Notes: generated by a model from the sequence alone, not told the origin. DNA of 64,000 bases from Actinomadura macrotermitis (GCF_009604375.1 NZ_WEGH01000004.1:186001-250000); one strand, 5' to 3'. Numbered from the stretch's first letter, positions 24,878-33,849 are shown. A program made the numbers and translations.

Positions 24878-26545
24878 CTAGTGCGCGCCGGTGCCGGTGA
24901 GGGCGCGCACCTCCAGCTCGGCGTACTTGGCGTCGGTGCGCTCCTTGGACAGGACCGTGCCGAGGTAGGCGCACAGGAACCCGATCGGGATGGAGATCAG
25001 GCCGGGGTTCTGCAGCGGGATCAGCGCGACGGCGGTGTCGCTGAACAGCGCCTCGGCGTTGCCCTTCGGGAGGGTGGCGGACTTGCCGCCCCAGCAGATC
25101 GGGCTGAGCAGCACCACCCCGACGGCCGCGACCAGGCCGCCGTAGATGCCGGCGACCGCGCCGGCGGTGTTGAACCGCTTCCAGAACAGCGAGAACAGCA
25201 GCGTCGGCAGGTTCGCCGACGCGGCGACGGCGAAGGCGAGCGCGACCAGGAACGCCACGTTCAGCGTGCGCGCGAAGATCGACAGCAGGATGGCCACCGC
25301 GCCGATCACCAGCGCGGAGATCCGGGCCATCTTGACCTCGTCGCGCTCGGTGACGGTGCCGCGCTTGATGACGTTGGCGAAGATGTCGTGCGCGAACGAG
25401 GACGAGGACGCCAGCGTCAGGCCGGCCACCACCGCGAGGATGGTGGCGAACGCGACCGCCGCGATCACCGCCAGGAAGACCGCGCCGCCGGTCGAGCCGG
25501 GGCCGCCGCCGAGGTGCTCGGCCAGCTGCGGCGCGGCGGTGTTGCCGCCCTTGTTCTGCGCGGCGATCGCCTTGCCGCCGACCAGCGCCGCGGCGCCGAA
25601 GCCGATGACCAGGGTCATCAGGTAGAACACGCCGATGATGCCGATCGCCCAGTTCACCGAGGCGCGGGCGGCGCGGGCGTCCGGCACGGTGTAGAAGCGG
25701 ATCAGGATGTGCGGCAGGCCCGCGGTGCCGAGCACCAGGGCGAGGCCGAGGGAGAGCAGGTCCAGCTTGGACCACACGTCGGTCGCGCCGTACTTCAGCC
25801 CCGGCTGCAGGAACGCGTCGCCCTTGCCGCTCTTGTCGGCGGCGGCCCCCAGCAGGTCGGAGATGTTGAAGCCGTACTTCGACAGCACCCAGACCGTCAT
25901 GACGAACGCGCCGGTCATCAGCATGACCGCCTTGACGATCTGCACCCAGGTGGTGCCCTTCATGCCGCCGACGGTCACATAGAAGATCATCAGCGCCCCG
26001 ACGATGACGATCGTCCAGATCTCCACGGCCTCGCTCTTGGTGCCGAGCAGCAGCGAGACCAGCGCGCCCGCGCCGACCATCTGGGCCAGCAGGTAGAAGA
26101 TCGACACCACGATGGTGGAGATGCCGGCGGCGGCGCGCACCGGGCGCTGGCGCATCCGGAAGGCGAGCACGTCGGCCATGGTGTAGCGGCCGGAGTTGCG
26201 CAGCATCTCGGCGACGAGCAGCAGCGCGACCAGCCAGGCGACCAGGAACCCGATCGAGTACAGGAACCCGTCGTAGCCCGACAGCGCGAAGATGCCGGCG
26301 ATGCCGAGGAAGGAGGCGGCCGACATGTAGTCGCCGCCGATGGCCAGGCCGTTCTGCATCGCCGAGAACGAGCGGCCGCCGGCGTAGTAGTCGGCGGCGG
26401 TGCGGTTCTGCCGGCTGGCCCAGACCGTGATGTACAGGGTGATCGCCACGAAGATGGCGAACAGCACGAGGGAGAACGTGCGGTGCTCGTTCCCGCCGGT
26501 GGTGGCGGCGGCGAGCGCGGGAGCGGCGGCGAGCGTGCCGGTCAT
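24878..26545 (-). CDS. actP: sodium:solute symporter, acetate permease ActP-like
   Basis: 555 aa, about 13 TM helices. SSS-family core: TAADYYAGGRSFSAMQNGLA, GDYMSAASFLGIAG, YTMADVLAFRMR, GMKGTTWVQIVKA. This subfamily takes up acetate and other short monocarboxylates with a cation. The ATG overlaps the DUF485 stop by 4 bases, the usual DUF485-ActP pairing (YjcH-ActP in E. coli), supporting the assignment. Confidence 0.92.
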   Translation of the reverse strand: MTGTLAAAPALAAATTGGNEHRTFSLVLFAIFVAITLYITVWASRQNRTAADYYAGGRSFSAMQNGLAIGGDYMSAASFLGIAGIFALSGYDGFLYSIGFLVAWLVALLLVAEMLRNSGRYTMADVLAFRMRQRPVRAAAGISTIVVSIFYLLAQMVGAGALVSLLLGTKSEAVEIWTIVIVGALMIFYVTVGGMKGTTWVQIVKAVMLMTGAFVMTVWVLSKYGFNISDLLGAAADKSGKGDAFLQPGLKYGATDVWSKLDLLSLGLALVLGTAGLPHILIRFYTVPDARAARASVNWAIGIIGVFYLMTLVIGFGAAALVGGKAIAAQNKGGNTAAPQLAEHLGGGPGSTGGAVFLAVIAAVAFATILAVVAGLTLASSSSFAHDIFANVIKRGTVTERDEVKMARISALVIGAVAILLSIFARTLNVAFLVALAFAVAASANLPTLLFSLFWKRFNTAGAVAGIYGGLVAAVGVVLLSPICWGGKSATLPKGNAEALFSDTAVALIPLQNPGLISIPIGFLCAYLGTVLSKERTDAKYAELEVRALTGTGAH

Positions 26546-26970
26546 CGGCGCTCCTCCTCTGGGCCGGGCCCGTCCTTGCGGAGCGGGCTGATGGTCGGCG
26601 GGGCGGCCACGCCGGCCGCGGCCGGGATCCCGGCGCGCACCTCGGCGGCCAGCGGCTCCAGCCGCCGCCGCGCGTAGCGCTCGTAGAGCCAGGCGATCAG
26701 GAAGGTCGAGACGAACTGCAGCAGGCCGAACACCAGCGCGACGTTGACCTCGCCGATGATCTTGGTGCCCATGAAGCCGCGCGCGTAGGCCGACAGCACG
26801 ACGTAGAGCAGGTACCAGAGCAGGAACGCCGCGGTCATCGGGAACACGAAACGGCGGAAGGCCGTCCGCAGCCGGGCGAATTCGGGGCTCTGCTCGATTC
26901 GGTCATAGGCCGCCTGGTCCAGGCCGCCGTTCGCGGGTCCGGGTCCTGGCCCGGACGACTCCGTTGTCAC
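26542..26970 (-). CDS. DUF485 membrane protein (YjcH-like)
   Basis: 142 aa from GTG 26970, which has GGAGG 5 nt upstream; longer starts lack a site. Two TM helices with the family pattern FVFPMTAAFLLWYLLYVV and VNVALVFGLLQFVSTFLIAW. Partner of the downstream ActP symporter. Confidence 0.9.
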   Translation of the reverse strand: MTTESSGPGPGPANGGLDQAAYDRIEQSPEFARLRTAFRRFVFPMTAAFLLWYLLYVVLSAYARGFMGTKIIGEVNVALVFGLLQFVSTFLIAWLYERYARRRLEPLAAEVRAGIPAAAGVAAPPTISPLRKDGPGPEEERR

Positions 26971-27244
26971 ACGCACCTCCGGCGAAAGATCACTCCTGAA
27001 TGTCACCGCGAACGGCGGTGACAATGCCCGATCGGAGTGGCCGGTGGAGGCCATTTGACCAAGTACTGGAGCAAGCGGCCGGTGGTGGAGATGAGGCCGA
27101 TGCGGCGCCGAAACCGTAATGTGATCCGGACGGTGCGCGGAATTTCGGACGGCTTTGCGGATAACCGGAAGGAGCGGCCGCGCCCCGCGGCGGCGCGCCC
27201 GTCAGGAGCGCGCGACGAGCCCGGCGCCGCTCACGGCGCCGGGC

Positions 27245-27454
27245 TCACACAACGCTGCGCGCGGGGACCAGCCGGGGACCGCCCGGAAACGGGGCGGTCA
27301 CGCTGCGGACCGGAAAGGGACGCATGCTCCCTTTCCCTTTGCGCAGGGACGCGGTGGACGCCGGCGCCACCCCCGTAGACACCGGCGTCACCGCGATGAG
27401 AACGCCTGCGGACATCATGAGTCCCCCCAGAACGGCGAACGAGCGCCTTCCCAT
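27245..27454 (-). CDS. small secreted peptide candidate
   Basis: 69 aa from ATG 27454 with GGAGG 4 nt upstream. Residues 1-33 look like a signal peptide (MGRRSFAVLGG, hydrophobic core, cleavage after VAPAS). The mature part is short, basic and Pro-rich with no Cys and no known domain. The strong ribosome site and signal support a real gene. Long frames in other phases here are not convincing. Confidence 0.45.
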   Translation of the reverse strand: MGRRSFAVLGGLMMSAGVLIAVTPVSTGVAPASTASLRKGKGSMRPFPVRSVTAPFPGGPRLVPARSVV

Positions 27455-27596
27455 GATGCCTCCGCAGACGTCCCAGACGTCCCTCAACCGGGACTTATTG
27501 TGAACAGTATCCGGACGACCTTAATGGCCTTGTAAACCGCCCCAAACGCGGGGTCCAAATATCCCGTCCGCGTCCCCGGCCCGTCCGCGGGACCCT

Positions 27597-28493
27597 TCAT
27601 CCGCTGCGGGGAAGCAGGATCCGCAACGCGCCCGGCAGCACCTTCGCGGTCACCGGCAGCACGCCCGGAAGTTCCCCGTCGGCGCCGTAGGGCAGCACCC
27701 GCCCCGGGGCGGCCAGCTCGATCCGCACCTCGCGGCCGCGCAGCACCTCCACCTGCGGGCGGTTCAGGTGCGAGCCGTCCGACAGCTCCCGCATGACCTG
27801 GAAGAACAGCCGCTTCGGGCCGTGCTTGACGATCAGCACGTCCAGCAGGCCGTCGTCGACGCGGGCGTGCGGCACGATGTGCCGGCCGAAGCCGTAGTAG
27901 CCGGAGTTGGCGGCCACGACCGTGAAGCCCCGCCGCCGGTACCGCTCCCCGTCCACGGTGACCACGTAGTCGGCGGGCTTCCAGGTGAGGACCGCGCGCA
28001 GCGCGCCCGCGGTGTAGGACGCCCGGCCGCGCAGCCTGCTGTGGTTGGCGTTGTCGTTGGCGACGGCGTCCACGCCCGCGTAGACGCTGCCGAGCACCGG
28101 GACCCCGTTGGCCTCGATGACGTCCACCGCGCGCGGCTCGCCGTGCAGCAGCACCTCGGCGATGCCCGCCGGGTCGGTGGGCAGGCCGAGCTGGCGGGCG
28201 AAGTCGTTGCCGCGCCCGGCCGGGACGACGCCGAACACCGCGTCCGTGCCGGCGAGGGCGCCGCCGACGCAGCCGACCATGCCGTCGCCGCCGACGCCGA
28301 GCACCGCCCGCCCGGCCGCGGCGGCCTCGCGGGCGAGCGCGGTGGCGTGCTCCAGGCCGCGGCTGTACTCGACGGCGAGCTCGGCGCCGGCCTCGCGCAG
28401 CAGCCGCGCGAGGGGCATCAGCGTGCGCGCCGAGGCCGAGCCGCCGGCGGTGGGGTTGACGACGGCGGTGAAGGATCGGGGGGGAACCGTCAT
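27597..28493 (-). CDS. diacylglycerol kinase-family lipid kinase
   Basis: 298 aa DAGK catalytic domain: VVNPTAGGSASA, GGDGM (68-72), PAGRGNDFAR (91-100), and C-terminal YGADGELPG. Phosphorylates a lipid hydroxyl using ATP at the membrane; the mycobacterial homologue Rv2252 is a diacylglycerol kinase. It lies 6 bp after the FAD protein and its GGAG site sits in the end of that gene, so the two are co-translated. Confidence 0.9.
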   Translation of the reverse strand: MTVPPRSFTAVVNPTAGGSASARTLMPLARLLREAGAELAVEYSRGLEHATALAREAAAAGRAVLGVGGDGMVGCVGGALAGTDAVFGVVPAGRGNDFARQLGLPTDPAGIAEVLLHGEPRAVDVIEANGVPVLGSVYAGVDAVANDNANHSRLRGRASYTAGALRAVLTWKPADYVVTVDGERYRRRGFTVVAANSGYYGFGRHIVPHARVDDGLLDVLIVKHGPKRLFFQVMRELSDGSHLNRPQVEVLRGREVRIELAAPGRVLPYGADGELPGVLPVTAKVLPGALRILLPRSG

Positions 28494-28499
28494 GGCGGG

Positions 28500-30110
28500 C
28501 TACTCCTGCGCGGCGGGCGGGACGAGGACGCCGGGGTTCAGGATGCCGGCCGGGTCGAGCCGGTCCTTGACCGCGCGGAGCACGTCCGCCGCCAGCGGGC
28601 CGATCTCCTCGGCGTACCAGGCGCGGTGGTCGGTGCCGACGCCGTGGTGGTGGCTGATCGTACCCCCGGCCGCGATGATGGCGTCGTTGGCGGCGTGCTT
28701 GGCCTTGGCCCAGTGCGCGAGCGGGTCGCCGGCCCCCTGCGCGGACACGACGGTGAAGTACAGCGACGCCCCGGCCTCGTAGACGTGCGAGATGTGGCAC
28801 ATCACCAGCGGCGGCGTGCCCGCCTCGGCCAGCGTCGCGGACAGGGCGTCCCGGACGGCCGCGTACAGCCCCGGGATCGCCGACCAGAACGCGGCGGTCT
28901 CCAGCGTCTCCACGAACGCGCCGACGTCCAGCAGCGCGTCGCGCATGTAGGGGGCGTTGAAGCGGCCGTGCTTCCACTTCTCCCCCGGCTCGGCGCCGGC
29001 GGGCTCGCCGCCCGCCTCGGCCAAGCGCGCGCGGGCGACGGCGCGGTTCGCCTCGATCTCCTCGGGGGTGCCCTCGAAGCCGAGGACGGCCAGGCAGCCG
29101 GACGCCTCGGACAGGCCGCCGCCGATGGCCTGCGGATCGGCCAGCCCGATCATGGTCTCGGCCTCGTCGGACAGCCGCAGCACCACCGGGCGCGGGCCGT
29201 CCTGGGCGAGGCGGCGCAGCGCGGCGGCGCCGGTGGCGAAGTCGGGGAACCGCCAGCCCTCGTAGGCGGCGGCCTCGGGGACCGGCCGGATCCGCACGGT
29301 CACCGAGGTGATGACGCCGAACGCGCCCTCGGAGCCGAGCACGAGCTGGCGCAGGTCGGGTCCGGCGGCCGACTTCGGCGCCCGGCCGAGGTCCAGGGTG
29401 CCGGCGGGGGTGGCCGCGGTGAGGCCGACGACCATGTCGTCGAAGCGCCCGTACCCGGCGGAGGCCTGGCCGCTGGAGCGGGCGGCGGCGAACCCGCCGA
29501 TCGTGGCCCACTCGAACGACTGGGGGAAGTGGCCGAGGGTGTAGCCGCGCTCGCGCAGCAGCTCCTCGGCGCGCGGGGCGCGCAGCCCGGCCTGCAGGAC
29601 GGCGGTGCGCGACACCTCGTCGACCGAGACCAGGGCGTCCAGCCGGCGCAGGTCCAGCGCGACGAACGCGGTCACGCCCTCGGGCGCCAGCCCGCCGACG
29701 ACCGAGGTGCCGCCGCCGAACGGCACCACCGCGACGCCGTGGGCGGCGCAGGCCTCCAGCACGGCGAGGATCTCCTCGTGCGAGGCGGGCAGCACCACGG
29801 CGTCGGGCGCGTCGGCGGTCTCCCCGGCGCGGATGCGCAGCAGGTCCGGGGTGGACTTGCCGCGGGTGTGCCGGACCCGGGCCTCGGCGTCGGTGCGCAC
29901 GTGCCCGGCGCCGACGAGCCCCTCGATCGCGGCCAGGGCCCCGGCCGGGAGCCGCGACGGGGCCACCTCGACGTCGGCGAGCGCGGGCGGCGCGGCCTCG
30001 GCCGGCCGGACGCCGAGCAGATCGCGCAGCAGCCCGGTGACAGAATCGGGCAGCGGCGCCGCCTTGGCGGGGTCGCCCCACCCGCTCCACAGCATGTCCG
30101 CGGTCTCCAC
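28500..30110 (-). CDS. FAD-binding oxidase/alkyl-DHAP synthase-like protein
   Basis: 536 aa from GTG 30110, chosen because GGGAGG lies 6 nt upstream; ATG 30143 would leave only 18 bp to the divergent TetR. VAO/PCMH-type FAD domain: VVPFGGGTSVVGGL, FPQSFEWATIGGF, ARSSGQASAGYGRFDDMVVG, LVLGSEGAFGVIT. C-terminal ISHHHGVGTDHRAW and RLDPAGILNPG match alkyldihydroxyacetonephosphate synthase and related glycolate oxidase-like proteins. With GlpD, which makes DHAP, across the divergent promoter, and the lipid kinase downstream, an ether-lipid or glycerolipid role is suggested (inference). Confidence 0.88.
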   Translation of the reverse strand: METADMLWSGWGDPAKAAPLPDSVTGLLRDLLGVRPAEAAPPALADVEVAPSRLPAGALAAIEGLVGAGHVRTDAEARVRHTRGKSTPDLLRIRAGETADAPDAVVLPASHEEILAVLEACAAHGVAVVPFGGGTSVVGGLAPEGVTAFVALDLRRLDALVSVDEVSRTAVLQAGLRAPRAEELLRERGYTLGHFPQSFEWATIGGFAAARSSGQASAGYGRFDDMVVGLTAATPAGTLDLGRAPKSAAGPDLRQLVLGSEGAFGVITSVTVRIRPVPEAAAYEGWRFPDFATGAAALRRLAQDGPRPVVLRLSDEAETMIGLADPQAIGGGLSEASGCLAVLGFEGTPEEIEANRAVARARLAEAGGEPAGAEPGEKWKHGRFNAPYMRDALLDVGAFVETLETAAFWSAIPGLYAAVRDALSATLAEAGTPPLVMCHISHVYEAGASLYFTVVSAQGAGDPLAHWAKAKHAANDAIIAAGGTISHHHGVGTDHRAWYAEEIGPLAADVLRAVKDRLDPAGILNPGVLVPPAAQE

Positions 30111-30148
30111 CCGTGCCTCCCGGTCGCCTTGAATCGTCGTCATGGGTT

Positions 30149-30180
30149 TACACTGTGACACATGACGTCGATTCGTCACA
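30149..30180 (+). promoter_or_regulatory. leaderless -10 and inverted repeat at the TetR start
   Basis: TACACT at 30149-30154 ends 7 nt before the TetR ATG (30162), and no ribosome-binding site is present, so a leaderless mRNA is likely. TGTGAC (30154-30159) and GTCACA (30175-30180) form 6-bp arms over a 15-bp spacer that spans the start codon, a possible autoregulatory operator in the 51-bp divergent gap. The -35 match (TTGAAT) is poorly spaced. Confidence 0.4.
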
Positions 30181-30764
30181 ACAGAACCGCGGACGACTCC
30201 GTGCTGGACGCCGCACGCGACTGCGTGCTCGCCGTCGGGGTGCGCCGGACCACGCTGACCGACATCGCCCGCCGCGCCGGGGTCTCCCGGATGACCCTCT
30301 ACCGCCGCTGGCCCGACGTCCGCACGATCGTCGCCGACCTGATGACGCGCGAGTGGACCGCCATCGCCGCCGAGGTCGCCCCCGGGGCCCGCGAGGGCGC
30401 CGGCACGGTGCGCGAGCGGGTGACCGGCGCGCTGGCCGAGGGCGTGCGCATCTTCCGCGAGCACCCGCTGCTGCGCAAGATCCTCGACGTCGACCCCGAG
30501 CTGCTGCTCCCCTACGTGCTGGACCGGCGCGGCGCGACGCAGGACGCGTTCCTGGGGCTGTTCGAGGAGGGGATCCGGGCGGGCCACGAGGACGGCTCGA
30601 TCCGCCCCGGCGACCCGGTGCTGCAGGCGCGCGCGCTGCTGCTGGTCGTCCAGTCCTTCGCCCTGTCGGCCCCGACGATGACCGAGGACGCCGATCCCGC
30701 CCTGTCCTCCGGCGCGTTCGACGGCGAACTCCGCCACATCATCGAGAGGACGCTCGCACCATGA
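30162..30764 (+). CDS. TetR-family regulator
   Basis: 200 aa. N-terminal TetR helix-turn-helix (RRTTLTDIARRAGVSRMTLYRRW); ligand-binding domain unassigned. Divergent from the FAD protein/lipid kinase operon and overlapping glpD by 4 bases (ATGA), the same arrangement as Rv2250c between Rv2249c and Rv2251. Probably controls both arms. Confidence 0.92.
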   Translation: MTSIRHNRTADDSVLDAARDCVLAVGVRRTTLTDIARRAGVSRMTLYRRWPDVRTIVADLMTREWTAIAAEVAPGAREGAGTVRERVTGALAEGVRIFREHPLLRKILDVDPELLLPYVLDRRGATQDAFLGLFEEGIRAGHEDGSIRPGDPVLQARALLLVVQSFALSAPTMTEDADPALSSGAFDGELRHIIERTLAP

Positions 30765-32314
30765 CCGCCCCCCGCCCCTCCCGCTCCTCGCTGAACGCCG
30801 CGCGCCGCGCCCGCGAGCTGGCCGAACTGCCCGGCGAGGTGGTGGACGTCCTCGTGGTCGGCCTCGGCGCCACCGGCGCAGGCGTCGCGCTCGACGCCGC
30901 CGCGCGCGGCCTGTCGGTCGCCGCGATCGACGCCCACGACCTGGCGTTCGGCACCTCCCGCTGGTCGTCCAAGCTGATCCACGGCGGCCTGCGCTACCTG
31001 GCCTCGGGCCAGGTGGACGTCGCGCACGAGAGCGCCGTCGAGCGCGGCGTGCTGATGGAGCGCACCGCGCCGCACCTGGTGCGCGCGCTGCCGTTCGTGC
31101 TGCCGCTCACCCCGCTGGTCTCGCGCGGCCAGGCCGCGCTCACCCGCACCGGCCTGCTCGCCGGGGACGCGCTGCGCCTCGCCGCCCGCACCCCGCGCGC
31201 CCTGCTGCCCGGCCCGCGCCGCCTGTCGGCGGTGGAGACGCTGCGGCTCGCCCCGGCCCTCCGCCCGCACGGGCTGCGCGGCGGCCTGCTGTCGTGGGAC
31301 GGGCAGCTGGCCGACGACGCGCGCCTGGTCACCGCGATCGCCCGCACCGCCGCCGCGCACGGCGCCAGGATCCTCACCCGGGTCCGCGCGCTGGAGCTGT
31401 CCGGCGACGGCGCGCTGGTCCGCGACGAGCCGACCGGCGAGCAGACCACCGTCCGCGCCCGCGTCGTGGTCAACGCCACCGGGGTGTGGGCGGGCGGCCT
31501 GGTCGACGGGATCTCCCTGCGCCCCTCGCGCGGCACCCACCTGGTCGTGCGCGCCGAGAGCCTGCGCGGCGTCACCGCCGGGATGCACGTGCCGATCCCC
31601 GGCGCGGCCAACCGGTTCGTGCTGGTCATCCCGCAGGGCGACGGCCGCGTCTACATCGGCCTCACCGACGAGCCGGCCGACGGCCCGATCCCCGACGTGC
31701 CCGAGCCGACCCCGGTCGAGACCGGCTTCCTGCTGGACATCCTCGGCACCGTCCTGGACGAGCCGGTCCGCCGGGAGGACGTCGTCGGCGCGTTCGCGGG
31801 GCTGCGGCCGCTGCTGGACGACGCCCGGGGCAGCACCGCCGACATCTCCCGCCGGCACGCGGTGCTGACCTCGCCGGGCGGCGTCGTCACGGTCGTCGGC
31901 GGCAAGCTCACCACCTACCGGCGGATGGCGCAGGACGCCGTCGACGCCGCGATCACCGCCGGGGGCCTGACCGCCGGGCCGTGCCGCACCGCCCGCATCC
32001 CGCTGGCCGGCGCCGCCCCGCACGCGGAGCTGGCCCGGCTGGACGCGCCGCGCCGGCTCGTCCAGCGCTACGGGGCCGAGGCGCCGCTGCTGGCCGCGCT
32101 CGGCCGCGAGGACGCCGCCCTGATGGAGCCGGTCGCGCCCGGCCTGCCCGTGCTAGGTGTGGAACTCGCCTGGGGGGTACGCCATGAGGGAGCGCTCGAC
32201 GCGGCCGACCTCCTGGACCGCCGGACCCGCGTCGGGCTGGTCGGCGCGGACCGCGCGGCCGCGCTGCCCGCGGCGCGGGCCGTCCTGGAGGCCCACCGGC
32301 CCGCCATGACGTGA
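30761..32314 (+). CDS. glpD: glycerol-3-phosphate dehydrogenase, FAD-dependent
   Basis: 517 aa. FAD-binding VGLGATGAGVALDAAARG near residue 32, then FGTSRWSSKLIHGGLRYLA, VVNATGVWAG and GGKLTTYRRMAQDAV, all diagnostic of GlpD. Oxidises sn-glycerol-3-phosphate to DHAP and passes electrons to quinone at the membrane. The C-terminal domain is present but short. Translationally coupled to TetR. Confidence 0.93.
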   Translation: MTAPRPSRSSLNAARRARELAELPGEVVDVLVVGLGATGAGVALDAAARGLSVAAIDAHDLAFGTSRWSSKLIHGGLRYLASGQVDVAHESAVERGVLMERTAPHLVRALPFVLPLTPLVSRGQAALTRTGLLAGDALRLAARTPRALLPGPRRLSAVETLRLAPALRPHGLRGGLLSWDGQLADDARLVTAIARTAAAHGARILTRVRALELSGDGALVRDEPTGEQTTVRARVVVNATGVWAGGLVDGISLRPSRGTHLVVRAESLRGVTAGMHVPIPGAANRFVLVIPQGDGRVYIGLTDEPADGPIPDVPEPTPVETGFLLDILGTVLDEPVRREDVVGAFAGLRPLLDDARGSTADISRRHAVLTSPGGVVTVVGGKLTTYRRMAQDAVDAAITAGGLTAGPCRTARIPLAGAAPHAELARLDAPRRLVQRYGAEAPLLAALGREDAALMEPVAPGLPVLGVELAWGVRHEGALDAADLLDRRTRVGLVGADRAAALPAARAVLEAHRPAMT

Positions 32315-32413
32315 CCAAGCGCACATGGCGGCCGCCCCGCGGCGGCGGGCAGGATGGCGAAGATCGCCTCGGGCTATGAGGTGTGTCACCCGCGATGGCC
32401 GTGCCGCTATCGA

Positions 32414-32432
32414 TTAGGTTAACCTAACCTAA
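32414..32432 (+). promoter_or_regulatory. DtxR/IdeR-type iron box
   Basis: TTAGGTTAACCTAACCTAA matches the 19-bp DtxR/IdeR consensus TTAGGTTAGGCTAACCTAA at 17 positions. It lies 32-50 nt before the next gene, overlapping a possible -10 (TAACCT, 32425-32430). Binding of Fe-loaded regulator would repress transcription. Confidence 0.8.
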
Positions 32433-32463
32433 TTCGCGAAACGCGAGGTCACAGGGGGTTCTT

Positions 32464-33369
32464 TTGACGCGCCGCAACAGCTGCGACCACTGCCCGGGGA
32501 GTCACTCCGGGGCGCGGGCGTGCCTGGCGAGCGCCACCGTCAAACCCCGCGCCTGGCTGCTCCTGGAGCATCCCGGCCCCTGGCCCGAGCGGATCGAGCA
32601 GCTCACCGGTCCCGCGCCGATCGCCGCGGCCGTCCAGGCCGCGCTCGCGGCCGGGGTACGGCCGCAGCTGATCCGCCGCACCGGCCGCCGCCGCGGCGTC
32701 CCCCCGGTGCAGGTCTACGCGGCCTACTCCGAGGGCGACCGCGTCTGGATGGAGGGCCGCGAGCTCACCGATCCCGGCGGGCTGGCCGAGCTCGACCTGG
32801 CGGCCCTCGCCGCCGGGCGCAGTCCCGGCCTCGGCGAGCGCGTCACCGACCCGGTCCTGCTGGTGTGCACGCACGGGCGCCGCAACGCCTGCTGCGCCCG
32901 CACCGGCGCCCCCCTCGCCCGCGACCTGGCGGCCCGGTTCGGCCCGCTGGTGTGGGAGACCACCCACGTCGGCGGCGACCGGTTCGCGGCCAACCTGGTG
33001 TGCCTGCCCGCCGGGCTCTACTACGGCGAGCTCGGCACCGCCGAGGCGACCGCGGCCGTGGCGGCCTGCCTGCGCGGCGAGATCGTCCTGGAGCGGTTCC
33101 GGGGCCGGGCGGGGCTGCCCGAGCCGGCGCAGGCCGCGGAGCACTTTGTGCGCGCGCACTCGGGCATACTGGAGATCGGCGCGGTGACCGTGGAATCGGT
33201 CACCGGGACTTCTCCGTACGAAGCGGTGGTTTCCGCTCGCGGAACCCGTTACCGGGTGGTCGTGGAAGACGCCGAGCAGGCCGCCGGCTGCGGCCCGGAC
33301 TGCGGTGAGAACCACGGCTCCTACATTGTTAGGGACCTCACCCTTCTCAACGAGGCAGCCCTCGTGTAA
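32464..33369 (+). CDS. sucrase/ferredoxin-like (thioredoxin-fold [2Fe-2S]) protein
   Basis: 301 aa. TTG start with AGGGGG 5 nt upstream. The family core VLLVCTHGRRNACCARTG (Cys135, 143, 144) and ETTHVGGDRFAANLVCLPAGLYYG (Cys180) matches the Suc_Fer-like family, which resembles thioredoxin-like [2Fe-2S] ferredoxins. Extra Cys at 7, 10, 20 and in GCGPDC near the C terminus. Name aside, there is no sucrase domain. The iron box implies expression under iron limitation, so a reductase role in iron release or an Fe-S-sparing electron carrier is possible (inference). Confidence 0.85.
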   Translation: MTRRNSCDHCPGSHSGARACLASATVKPRAWLLLEHPGPWPERIEQLTGPAPIAAAVQAALAAGVRPQLIRRTGRRRGVPPVQVYAAYSEGDRVWMEGRELTDPGGLAELDLAALAAGRSPGLGERVTDPVLLVCTHGRRNACCARTGAPLARDLAARFGPLVWETTHVGGDRFAANLVCLPAGLYYGELGTAEATAAVAACLRGEIVLERFRGRAGLPEPAQAAEHFVRAHSGILEIGAVTVESVTGTSPYEAVVSARGTRYRVVVEDAEQAAGCGPDCGENHGSYIVRDLTLLNEAALV

Positions 33370-33434
33370 TCTCCATGAGGCCCCATTCGAGGGCCTCGCG
33401 TCGCACGACCCCAGGTTTCCGGATCACCGGACGG

Positions 33435-33460
33435 GGAACAGAGCGACAACTCTAGACGTT
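33435..33460 (+). promoter_or_regulatory. ECF-sigma-type promoter before the Wbl gene
   Basis: GGAAC (33435-33439) and CGTT (33457-33460) are 17 bp apart, the pattern of SigE/SigH-like extracytoplasmic-function promoters. Start near 33467, about 85 nt before the ATG. Confidence 0.5.
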
Positions 33461-33552
33461 GGACCATTCGGCGCTTCGGCCGCATCCGTGACGAAGCACG
33501 TCATGCGTCCATGTCCGCAATTGCTCAGCAAACAATCAAGGATGGGTGTTCC

Positions 33553-33849
33553 ATGGCTCAGGTACGTCGGCAGGCAAACCTCCCTCGTCCCAGCTGGGGC
33601 TGGCAGGACGCCGCGGCGTGCCGGGGAGAAGACCTCGTGCTCTTCTTCGGCCCCGACGGCGAGCGCCAGCCCGAGCGCGAGATCCGCGAGCGCAAGGCCA
33701 AGCAGATCTGCATGGGTTGTCCCGTCCGCTCCGAGTGCCTGGACTACGCGGTGTCCCGGCCCGAGAAGTACGGCACCTGGGGCGGCCTGAACGAGGACGA
33801 GCGCGCCTCCGAGCGTCGTCGCCGCATGCGCCGCGCCAACGCGGCCTGA
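33553..33849 (+). CDS. WhiB-like (Wbl) iron-sulfur regulator
   Basis: 98 aa from ATG 33553, with AAGGA 9 nt upstream. The four Fe-S cysteines are Cys23, Cys53, Cys56 and Cys62 (ACRGED, CMGCPVRSEC), followed by the GTWGG turn (74-78) and a basic C terminus. The segment FFGPDGER between the first and second Cys resembles WhiD/WhiB3-type proteins. Wbl proteins carry a [4Fe-4S] cluster, bind region 4 of the principal sigma factor and control development or redox responses. The ECF-type promoter suggests stress induction. Confidence 0.92.
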   Translation: MAQVRRQANLPRPSWGWQDAAACRGEDLVLFFGPDGERQPEREIRERKAKQICMGCPVRSECLDYAVSRPEKYGTWGGLNEDERASERRRRMRRANAA

